Shown: positions 1 to 5,048 of the stretch, piece after piece
Position numbering within the stretch: position 1 is the first letter of the stretch
Layout of the letters: each line of letters begins with the position of its first letter
Assembly: GCA_007121695.1 (NCBI GenBank)
Contig: SKKC01000274.1
Coordinates: forward strand, 1-5,048
From: Spirochaetales bacterium
GTDB lineage: Bacteria; Spirochaetota; Spirochaetia; DSM-27196; SKKC01
Reading direction: 5' to 3'
Length of the DNA: 5,048 nt
Translations under genes and position numbers: made by a program
Notes under the pieces: model-generated
What the model saw: only the letters and a program-made list of their open reading frames with translations
What the model was told of the DNA's origin: nothing
The model's database searches: none

Positions 1-1
1 C

Positions 2-85
2 AGCCGTCTCGAGTGGGTGCCGGTCGGGGCGCTGACTCGCATTACGCAGGTTGCGCTTGAACTGATTCGCGTGTGGGCGGTGTGA
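2..85 (+). CDS. C-terminal end of an unidentified protein (partial, 27 residues)
   Basis: The frame starting at base 2 is open from the left edge to a TGA at 83-85 and reads SRLEWVPVGALTRITQVALELI followed by RVWAV. The alternation of hydrophobic and charged residues looks like a C-terminal amphipathic helix of a real soluble protein, whereas frame 1 gives a low-complexity peptide ending at a TGA at 58-60. The tail weakly recalls M20-family metallopeptidases, which often end in a motif like 'E-W-V-x-[VL]-x-x-L' followed by a helix. A peptidase would suit a peptide importer nearby, but 27 residues cannot prove it. The gene ends three bases before the stop of the convergent alanine racemase gene, so the two are tail to tail. 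Confidence 0.55.
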   Translation, partial: SRLEWVPVGALTRITQVALELIRVWAV

Positions 86-88
86 GGT

Positions 89-1237
89 CTATCCGGTATA
101 GGTCCGGGGAACGCGACTCGACAGCCCGCAGGTAATCTCGTAGGGAATCGTGTCGCAGAGTTCGGCGAGCTCTGCCGCATCGGGTGGGGCGGTCGCCGAC
201 CCCTCCGGAGCAGGGCCAAACAGGATTACGTCGCTGTAGCGCGCAGGCGGCTCGCCCGGACCGAGGTCCACCATGAACTGGTCCATGCAGACTTTTCCGA
301 CAACCGGGTACCGTGCGCCGCCAATCCAGACGTCTGCCGCGTTGGACAGCATGCGGACGTAGCCGTCGGCATAGCCGCAGGGAACCGTTCCTATCCACGT
401 CTCGCGGGTACTCTTCCAGGTGTGCCCGTAACTGACGGGAGTCCCCGCAGGCACTTTTTTCGTGAACACGAGTTTCGATCTGAACTCCATGACAGGTTTC
501 AGGGAGATCGGCCGCTCGAGTTCCCGAGCCGGGTAATATCCGTAGATCATGATGCCAGGACGAATCATGTCGAAGTAGCCTTCCGGCACACGCAGTACGC
601 CTCCGGAGTTCGCGGCGTGAACAAGGCCGGGGTCTATGCCCTGCGCTCGCAGGTCACGTATCAGCGACGAGAAGCGTTCGGTCTGATCCCGGGTGTAGCT
701 GACGTCGCGGTCGTCGGCGAGGGGGTAGTGCGTCGAAACACCGGCAAGGTGTAACTCCGGGTATGAACCGATTCGTTGCGCGAGCCCGAGCGTCTCGTGG
801 GGCTGGCAGCCGATGCGGCCCATACCGGTGTCGACCTTGATGTGGCACGCCGTGCGCACTCCCTGCGCGCGGCTTTCCCGTGCAAGTGCATCTACGTAAC
901 CGGCATCGGTGACAAGCGGGGTAATACCTCGGGACACGACCTCGGGAATCTCACTGGTATCGGGCAGGCTGTACAGGAGGATCGGCAGATCGATGTCTGC
1001 ATCGCGTACCCGGGTCGCTTCGTCTACCGTGGCAACGGCGAGATACTCCGTCCCGCAGTCCGCCGCCGTGCGGGCGACTTCCACGATCCCGTGGCCGTAG
1101 GCGTCGGCCTTCACAGCGATGCAGAGCTTTGGTCGGGCGTCCGCGGGCCCCGGGGTATGCGCCGCCGCCCATGCCTGCACGCTGCGGATGTTGTGTCGGA
1201 GGTTCTCGAGGTGAATGACTGCTCGTGTGGATCTCAT
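89..1237 (-). CDS. alr: alanine racemase (PLP-dependent)
   Basis: This 382-residue cytoplasmic enzyme interconverts L-alanine and D-alanine and supplies D-Ala for peptidoglycan. All family landmarks are visible. The PLP lysine is K43 in AVKADAYGHG, at the start of the TIM-barrel domain. K134 and R141 lie in HIKVDTGMGRIG, H170 in STHYP, and R226 in IRPGI, the residue that contacts the PLP pyridine nitrogen in family structures. The second catalytic base is Y270 in PVSYGHTW, at the start of the C-terminal beta domain. C317-M318-D319 (VCMDQ) and Y366 (PYEIT) complete the active-site entry. Length is normal for the family (about 360-390). I chose the ATG at 1235-1237 because it has AGGG seven bases upstream and begins MRSTRAVIHL, the usual first beta strand. 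A TTG-started extension to 1342 would run into the divergent promoter and adds a non-conserved basic tail. The gene is divergent from the peptide importer and convergent with the gene at the left edge. Confidence 0.95.
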   Translation of the reverse strand: MRSTRAVIHLENLRHNIRSVQAWAAAHTPGPADARPKLCIAVKADAYGHGIVEVARTAADCGTEYLAVATVDEATRVRDADIDLPILLYSLPDTSEIPEVVSRGITPLVTDAGYVDALARESRAQGVRTACHIKVDTGMGRIGCQPHETLGLAQRIGSYPELHLAGVSTHYPLADDRDVSYTRDQTERFSSLIRDLRAQGIDPGLVHAANSGGVLRVPEGYFDMIRPGIMIYGYYPARELERPISLKPVMEFRSKLVFTKKVPAGTPVSYGHTWKSTRETWIGTVPCGYADGYVRMLSNAADVWIGGARYPVVGKVCMDQFMVDLGPGEPPARYSDVILFGPAPEGSATAPPDAAELAELCDTIPYEITCGLSSRVPRTYTG

Positions 1238-1322
1238 GCTGATTCCCTGTTCCTGAACATAGGATGCCTGTCGACTGCGCCGCAAGTACGATCGATTCGT
1301 CAGTTTTTTACTCGTGGGAGCG

Positions 1323-1352
1323 TTGACCGTAAGTTTATGCAATCTTTATACT
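1323..1352 (+). promoter_or_regulatory. sigma-70-type promoter of the peptide importer operon
   Basis: A -35 box TTGACC (1323-1328) and a -10 box TATACT (1347-1352) are separated by 18 bases. Each differs from the consensus (TTGACA, TATAAT) at one position. Transcription would start near 1359-1360, giving a leader of roughly 25 bases that carries the ribosome binding site. A run of six T residues lies upstream of the -35 box, in 1304-1309. The call is by pattern only. The match is unusually good for a GC-rich region and correctly placed. Confidence 0.75.
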
Positions 1353-1372
1353 CGTTTTAACAATAAATTCAC

Positions 1373-1379
1373 AAAGGAG
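1373..1379 (+). promoter_or_regulatory. strong ribosome binding site that fixes the substrate-binding protein start
   Basis: AAAGGAG lies five bases before the ATG at 1385-1387. The same reading frame could also start at a GTG at 1379-1381, but that codon overlaps the Shine-Dalgarno sequence itself and so cannot be the start used with it. The ATG at 1385 is therefore preferred. Confidence 0.85.
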
Positions 1380-1384
1380 TGAAT

Positions 1385-2959
1385 ATGCGTACGACCTTAC
1401 GATCCGGACTCACGACCGTGGTGGCGTTGAGTCTCGCCGCTCTGTTTCTGTTTCTCCTGGGCTGTCCTGCCGAGACTGCCGAGGAAACGGTTACCAGAGA
1501 CACCCTGACCATTGCGATAGGTGCAGAACCCGAGTCTCTTGACCCGGTCAACATGACATCGGCCCCGGCTGCGACAGTCGGCGAGCACGTTATCGAGCGC
1601 CTTATTTACATGGAAACCGACGGCTCGCTGGTTCCCATGCTCGCAGAAAGCTGGTCTGCAAATGCCGACAGCACTGTCTGGACTTTCAACATTCGCCAGG
1701 GTGTGGAGTTCCACGACGGAGAGCCGTTGAACGCAGAAGCAGTTGCTATTAACCTGCGCCGTTTCGTCGACCCGGACGTGGGAGCCGCCTATGCCTTCCT
1801 CCTTGGCAGCGTGCAGGAGATTACGGCAGTTGGCGAATACGAGCTCGAGCTCCGTCTCGCGCAGCCCTTTGCCCCGATTCTGTCACACCTTTCTCACAGT
1901 TTCATTGGAATCGTGAGTCCGGCGCAGCTGGAAGGCCTCAGCCCGAGCGACGCCATTGAGATTCCGGTTGGAACCGGCCCGTATGTCATGAACGCGTGGA
2001 ATCGTGGTGAAAGCATCACAATGAGTGTGAACGACAATTACTGGGGAAACACACCGCAGATCGAGAACCTCGTGTTCAACTTCATTCCTGAAGCGTCGGC
2101 ACGAATCGTCGCGCTTGAAACCGGAGAAGCAGACGCGATCATGGCAGTTCCTCCGCAGGACGCTGATCGTCTCGATGCCAACCCGGATATCGACGTTGTG
2201 TACGAAACCAGCGTTCGGACAATCTATATCAGCTTCAACAACGTTCGCGAACCGTTCACCGATCGTCGCGTCCGACTCGCCATGAACCACGCGATTGACA
2301 AGCAGGCCATTGTCGACGGTCTGTTTGGCGGCAACGCCTTTGTAGCCGATGCACCCGTTACGAGTGCCGTATTCGGTCACACCGCGGTTGGTCCCTACGA
2401 GTTCGATCCTGATCTCGCGCGCGAACTGCTGGCAGAAGCAGGCTTTGCCGACGGTCTGGATGTCACGATTCACCATCCCACCGGTCGCTATCCTCTGGAT
2501 GCCACGGTCGCGGAAGCCGTGCAGGACATGCTCGCAGATGTGGGTGTGAATGCAACGCTTGAGACCATGGAATGGTCCAGCTACCTTGCGTTTACCGCAC
2601 AGCCGCCTGAGAGTGCAGAATACGAAATGTTCATGCTCGGGTGGGGTACTGTAACGCTTGATTCAGACTATGGACTGTTTGCCCTGCTGCACACCCAGCA
2701 GTGGAATCCGAACGGAAACAACCGTGGTTTCTACAGCAACGAGCGGGTCGACGAACTGCTTTCAGCTGCGCGCGTGGAAACCGATCCGGCGACACGTGAA
2801 GAAATGTACGCCGAAGCCATACAGCTTATCTGGGACGATGCACCCTGGATCTTCCTCTACAACGAGGGCCAGATTAACGCATCGCGTTCAGATGTTGGTG
2901 GCCTGATACACCATCCTCTGGAAAACCTGAGCGCATGGGACGCATTCTTCATCGACTAA
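1385..2959 (+). CDS. peptide ABC transporter substrate-binding lipoprotein (SBP_bac_5 family)
   Basis: This 524-residue protein is predicted to be exported, lipid-anchored and to bind peptides for the importer encoded downstream. The N-terminus has a basic n-region (R2, R6), a hydrophobic core at about residues 9-25 and a lipobox L24-L25-G26-C27, so C27 should be the lipidated first mature residue. An acidic, Ala/Thr-rich linker (about 28-40) precedes the fold. Family hallmarks follow: LTIAIGAEPESLDP (41-54), then AESW (87-90) and W99-T-F with R104-x-G-V-x-F-H-D-G (104-112), the classical family-5 solute-binding signature. Later landmarks are VGTGPY and ARELLAEAGF. Length suits DppA, OppA and GsiB relatives, which also include glutathione and nickel binders. 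The overall pattern recalls GsiB/DppA-like proteins, but the ligand cannot be read from the sequence. It is the first gene of the operon, with its own strong promoter and ribosome binding site. Confidence 0.93.
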   Translation: MRTTLRSGLTTVVALSLAALFLFLLGCPAETAEETVTRDTLTIAIGAEPESLDPVNMTSAPAATVGEHVIERLIYMETDGSLVPMLAESWSANADSTVWTFNIRQGVEFHDGEPLNAEAVAINLRRFVDPDVGAAYAFLLGSVQEITAVGEYELELRLAQPFAPILSHLSHSFIGIVSPAQLEGLSPSDAIEIPVGTGPYVMNAWNRGESITMSVNDNYWGNTPQIENLVFNFIPEASARIVALETGEADAIMAVPPQDADRLDANPDIDVVYETSVRTIYISFNNVREPFTDRRVRLAMNHAIDKQAIVDGLFGGNAFVADAPVTSAVFGHTAVGPYEFDPDLARELLAEAGFADGLDVTIHHPTGRYPLDATVAEAVQDMLADVGVNATLETMEWSSYLAFTAQPPESAEYEMFMLGWGTVTLDSDYGLFALLHTQQWNPNGNNRGFYSNERVDELLSAARVETDPATREEMYAEAIQLIWDDAPWIFLYNEGQINASRSDVGGLIHHPLENLSAWDAFFID

Positions 2960-2963
2960 TGAC

Positions 2964-2982
2964 GCAGAGTATTCTGCAGAGT
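2964..2982 (+). repeat. short hairpin and direct repeat just after the binding-protein stop
   Basis: GCAGA (2964-2968) can pair with TCTGC (2973-2977) across a four-base loop, four bases after the TAA. In addition GCAGAGT occurs twice, at 2964-2970 and 2976-2982, with a 12-base period. The stem is only 5 bp and lacks a T tract, so it is not a terminator by itself. It may contribute to 3'-end structure together with the larger stem-loop further on. Confidence 0.3.
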
Positions 2983-2993
2983 TGATCTATGTA

Positions 2994-3030
2994 CGACGTC
3001 GTTGCGGCCCGAGTGGTCGCGGCGGCGTCG
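2994..3030 (+). promoter_or_regulatory. 16-bp intercistronic RNA stem-loop (attenuator or mRNA-stabilising element)
   Basis: In RNA, 2994-3009 can pair without a bulge to 3015-3030, closing a five-base loop CGAGU (3010-3014). Twelve pairs are Watson-Crick and four are G-U (2999:3025, 3002:3022, 3003:3021, 3007:3017). The element lies in the 96-base gap between the binding-protein and permease genes. That is where importer operons often carry a partial terminator or a 3' barrier to exonucleases, which raises the binding protein relative to the membrane subunits (the malE-malF gap of E. coli is the known example). The sequence after the stem, ATTCTGTTT (3031-3039), is only moderately U-rich, so partial read-through or RNA protection is more likely than full termination. 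Function is inferred. Confidence 0.6.
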
Positions 3031-3055
3031 ATTCTGTTTATGGAGATTGCAGCAC

Positions 3056-3991
3056 ATGTACCAGTACATTGCCCGCCGCCTGCTTCTGACCGTACCCGTT
3101 GTTTTCGGCGTGGCCGTAATCGTGTTCTCTATCGTCCGATTCCTCCCAGGAGACCCTGCCCGCGCGATTGCGGGGGTGCAGGCGACCCCGGAGTTCATTG
3201 AACAGGTTCGGGTGCGCTACGCTCTGGACGAGCCCTTGCATGTGCAGTTTGGTCTGTTCCTGCAAGGGGTGGCCCGGGGTGATCTCGGCCGGTCGACGTT
3301 TACGCGCAGGCCTGTCACGACCGAGATTGCAGAACGCTTTCCACGAACGCTGCTCCTTGCGTCGGTCTCGCTCGCGATCGCGACAGTCCTGGGGGTCGGT
3401 GCGGGCATCGTATCGGCGACGAGGCGGAACTCGCTCTTCGATAACGCGAGCATGTTTATCGCCCTTGTGGGTGTCGCAGCGCCGGTATTCTGGCTTGCGC
3501 TTATGCTCCAGCTGCTGTTTGCCGTGCAGCTTCGCTGGCTTCCCGCGACCGGTATGGGAAGCTGGCGTCACGTGGTTCTGCCCGCGGTGACGCTCGGGAG
3601 CGCGAGCGCGGCGCTCATGGCTCGCATCACCCGATCGAGCATGCTCGAAGTACTGCGCCTTGATTTTATTACGACCGCACGCGCGAAGGGGCTTACCGAA
3701 CGGGTCATTATCTACAAGCACGCGCTCAAGAATGCGCTTATTCCGGTGGTAACCGTGCTTGGTCTGCAGTTCGGCATCCTGTTAGGCGGCGCGGTACTCA
3801 CAGAAACGGTCTTCGCATGGCCGGGGGTCGGCAGACTGCTTGTGGACGCAATCCTCAGGCGCGATTATCCGGTCGTGCAGGGCACGGTTATGCTGCTCGC
3901 GCTTCTGTTTGTGCTGATTAACCTGGTGGTCGACGTCATATACGCCTATCTTGATCCGCGTATTCATTATCAGGGCGGGGGCGAGGAGTAA
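3056..3991 (+). CDS. peptide ABC transporter permease, DppB/OppB type
   Basis: This 311-residue inner-membrane protein is one half of the importer's translocation channel (BPD_transp_1 fold). It opens with MYQYIARRLLLTVPVVFGV, the usual first helix of DppB proteins, followed by the conserved F-L-P-G-D-P (29-34). About six membrane segments are visible, roughly at 9-29, 98-120, 132-158, 173-190, 231-250 and 275-297. The ATPase-coupling EAA loop is at 204-230 (TTARAKGL through KHALKNALIP). E250-T-V-F-x-W-P-G-V-G (250-259) and the terminal YAYLDPRI (296-303) are further family landmarks. The ATG at 3056 is chosen because it gives the standard N-terminus and has GGAG ten bases upstream. A TTG at 3002 in the same frame lies inside the stem-loop and would add an arginine-rich stretch not expected in the family. 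The next gene starts three bases after this stop. Confidence 0.94.
   Translation: MYQYIARRLLLTVPVVFGVAVIVFSIVRFLPGDPARAIAGVQATPEFIEQVRVRYALDEPLHVQFGLFLQGVARGDLGRSTFTRRPVTTEIAERFPRTLLLASVSLAIATVLGVGAGIVSATRRNSLFDNASMFIALVGVAAPVFWLALMLQLLFAVQLRWLPATGMGSWRHVVLPAVTLGSASAALMARITRSSMLEVLRLDFITTARAKGLTERVIIYKHALKNALIPVVTVLGLQFGILLGGAVLTETVFAWPGVGRLLVDAILRRDYPVVQGTVMLLALLFVLINLVVDVIYAYLDPRIHYQGGGEE
3983..3988 (+). promoter_or_regulatory. ribosome binding site of the second permease, inside the end of the first
   Basis: GAGGAG sits in the last two sense codons (Glu-Glu) of the first permease, six bases before the ATG at 3995. The arrangement suggests translational coupling between the two permease subunits, which are needed in equal amounts. 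Confidence 0.75.
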
Positions 3992-3994
3992 GCT

Positions 3995-4885
3995 ATGAGC
4001 ACTGCAACAGCGACCGACGCAACGCAGGTCGAACAGAAACGGAAGAAAACGAGCGAGTTCCGGGAGGTGTTGAAGCACGTGGTCCGTAACCGGGCAGCGG
4101 TCGCCGGTCTCGCGATCATCGGGTTCTTTCTCATCGTCGCGATATTCGCGCCCTATATCGCAACACACAGTCCGACACAGACCTCGCTTGTGAGCCGGCT
4201 TCAGACGCCGAGCGCGGAGCATCTGCTCGGGACCGATGAACTCGGTCGTGACCTGTTCAGCCGCATGGTGTTCGGAAGCCGAATCTCGCTGAACATCGGG
4301 CTCATTTCAACGCTCATTGGCGTAGTGGTCGGCGTGCCCATTGGCGCGGTCAGTGGTTTCTACGGTGGGAAACTCGACATTATCACGCAGCGATTCATAG
4401 ATATCATGATCGCGTTTCCCGGTATCCTGCTCGCCATTGTCGTGGTGACGGTTCTGGGCGTTGGCGTGCAGAACGTCATGATCGCCACCGGCATTGCGAG
4501 TGTTCCCGTGTACGCGCGGCTGGTGCGCGGCTCGGTACTCGCAGCGAAAGAGCAGAGCTACGTTGCTGCGGCCCGCGCCGCCGGGCTTGGTGACATCAGC
4601 ATCATATTCAAACATATCCTGCCGAACTGCCTCGCGCCGATCATTGTACAAAGCACCTTCCAGATTGCGACCGCGATACTCTGGGCAGCAGGCCTCGGGT
4701 TTCTTGGCCTCGGCGCACAGGCGCCCACGCCGGAGTGGGGAGCTATCTTAAGTAACGGTCGCGCGTATATACGTGTCGCACATCACCTGACAACCTACCC
4801 GGGGCTGGCGATCCTGTTCATGGTTCTCGGGTTCAACCTTGTCGGTGACGGGCTTCGAGATGCGCTTGATCCGAAAACACGATAG
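3995..4885 (+). CDS. peptide ABC transporter permease, DppC/OppC type
   Basis: This 296-residue inner-membrane protein is predicted to pair with the upstream permease to form the channel. A polar, lysine-rich cytoplasmic tail (1-30) is followed by the DppC/OppC N-terminal pattern VVRNRAAVAGLAII and a first helix at about 36-56. HLLGTDELGRDLFSRMVFGSRISL (76-99) is the diagnostic segment of this subfamily. GFYGGKLD (121-128) and the helix of the FPGILLAIV segment (141-149) follow. The EAA loop is at 191-211 (AAARAAGLGDISIIFKHILPN), where the ATPase docks. GFLGLGAQAPTPEWG (235-249) and the terminal GDGLRDALDPK (284-294) complete the family signature. Length is normal. The start is supported by GAGGAG six bases upstream. 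The ATPase gene follows after 15 bases. Confidence 0.95.
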   Translation: MSTATATDATQVEQKRKKTSEFREVLKHVVRNRAAVAGLAIIGFFLIVAIFAPYIATHSPTQTSLVSRLQTPSAEHLLGTDELGRDLFSRMVFGSRISLNIGLISTLIGVVVGVPIGAVSGFYGGKLDIITQRFIDIMIAFPGILLAIVVVTVLGVGVQNVMIATGIASVPVYARLVRGSVLAAKEQSYVAAARAAGLGDISIIFKHILPNCLAPIIVQSTFQIATAILWAAGLGFLGLGAQAPTPEWGAILSNGRAYIRVAHHLTTYPGLAILFMVLGFNLVGDGLRDALDPKTR

Positions 4886-4900
4886 GACCTGGTATACAAC

Positions 4901-5048
4901 ATGAAGAACCTGCTTGAAATCAAGAATCTTCAGACAAGTTTCAACACCGAGGGAGGCAAGGTCAGGGCAGTCGACGATGTCTCCTTTACCATACAGGCCG
5001 GTGAAGTGGTTGGTCTGGTCGGCGAAAGCGGGTGCGGGAAAACAGCCG
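4901..5048 (+). CDS. peptide ABC transporter ATP-binding protein, DppD/OppD type (N-terminal part)
   Basis: The first 49 codons are present and the gene runs off the right edge. It opens MKNLLEIKNLQTSF, followed by the A-loop region with GKVRAVDDVSF (19-29) and then the Walker A motif G41-E-S-G-C-G-K47-T48, which holds the ATP phosphates. The GESGCGKT form is typical of the peptide/nickel importer ATPases. A full protein would be about 320-340 residues and would normally work with a second ATPase (DppF/OppF type) encoded next, outside the window. The ribosome binding site is poor: AGGA at 4884-4887 overlaps the preceding stop and is 13 bases from the ATG, so coupled translation from the permease gene is likely. 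D versus F type is inferred from gene order and the N-terminus only. Confidence 0.92.
   Translation, partial: MKNLLEIKNLQTSFNTEGGKVRAVDDVSFTIQAGEVVGLVGESGCGKTA

Larger units (their letters stand above)
1238..1384. promoter_or_regulatory. divergent intergenic region between alr and the importer operon
   Basis: These 147 bases separate the two divergent start codons and are visibly richer in A and T than the genes, especially from 1301 to 1375. The right half holds a clear rightward promoter and ribosome binding site. For alr I see only weak leftward candidates. One is TTGCGG, a 17-base spacer and CTATGT (the -10 read from the minus strand at 1257-1262). Another is TTGTGA, an 18-base spacer and TATAAA, lying on top of the rightward promoter. 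I cannot choose between them. No convincing long palindromic operator was found; the best is the imperfect ACGATCGATTCGT at 1288-1300. Confidence 0.6.

Noticed and set aside
1288..1300. Imperfect palindrome ACGATCGATTCGT as an operator
   Set aside because: Only four outer bases per arm match around a shifted ATCGAT core. Short palindromes like this occur by chance, and it lies about 23 bases upstream of the -35 box without a repeat partner.
1238..1342. N-terminal extension of alanine racemase by 35 residues
   Set aside because: It would begin at a TTG without a ribosome binding site, adds residues not seen in the family, and covers most of the divergent promoter region. The ATG at 1237 has a good ribosome binding site.
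776..1360. A 194-codon plus-strand open frame opposite alr
   Set aside because: It is fully antisense to the well-supported alanine racemase gene, has no ribosome binding site that I can see, and its translation shows no family motif. Long antisense frames are expected in GC-rich genes.
1883..2476. A 197-codon minus-strand frame inside the binding-protein gene
   Set aside because: It is antisense to a clear SBP_bac_5 gene, and its translation has no recognisable domain. It is a codon-bias shadow.
3002..3055. Earlier TTG start for the first permease
   Set aside because: The codon is buried in the predicted stem, and the added residues are arginine-rich and unlike DppB N-termini. The ATG at 3056 matches the family start.
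2989..3201. A 70-codon plus-strand frame starting in the gap before the first permease
   Set aside because: It lacks a ribosome binding site, starts just before the stem-loop and then overlaps the permease gene in another frame. Its translation becomes Pro/Arg/Cys-rich and is not protein-like.
3038..3721. A 227-codon minus-strand frame opposite the first permease
   Set aside because: Its translation is extremely rich in Arg, His and Lys, as expected for the antisense of hydrophobic membrane-protein codons, and it lacks any motif.

Overview
The window is a GC-rich bacterial chromosome segment with four recognisable gene blocks. On the plus strand are the last codons of an unidentified gene (2-85). 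It converges on a minus-strand alanine racemase gene, alr (89-1237). A divergent promoter region (about 1238-1384) follows, and then a plus-strand operon for an ABC-type oligopeptide/dipeptide importer running to the right edge.

The importer operon consists of a lipoprotein substrate-binding protein (1385-2959), a DppB-type permease (3056-3991), a DppC-type permease (3995-4885) and the first 49 codons of a DppD/OppD-type ATPase (4901 to the window edge). The binding protein would capture peptides outside the cytoplasmic membrane. The two permeases would form the channel, and the ATPase, normally paired with a second ATPase encoded further on, would power import. The promoter in front of the binding protein is close to the sigma-70 consensus and its ribosome binding site is strong. 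A 96-base gap between the binding protein and the first permease contains a 16-bp RNA stem-loop (2994-3030). Such an element could keep binding-protein output above permease output.

The organism cannot be fixed from sequence alone. A lipoprotein signal peptide, the N-terminal pattern of the alanine racemase (MRSTRAVIHLENLRHN) and the GC-rich codon use would fit a free-living spirochaete, but this is a recall-based guess of moderate to low confidence.

The region looks like ordinary core or transport metabolism. No mobile element, CRISPR array, tRNA, rRNA or clearly new system is visible. The points most worth a second look are the intercistronic stem-loop and the divergent pairing of alr with a peptide importer.
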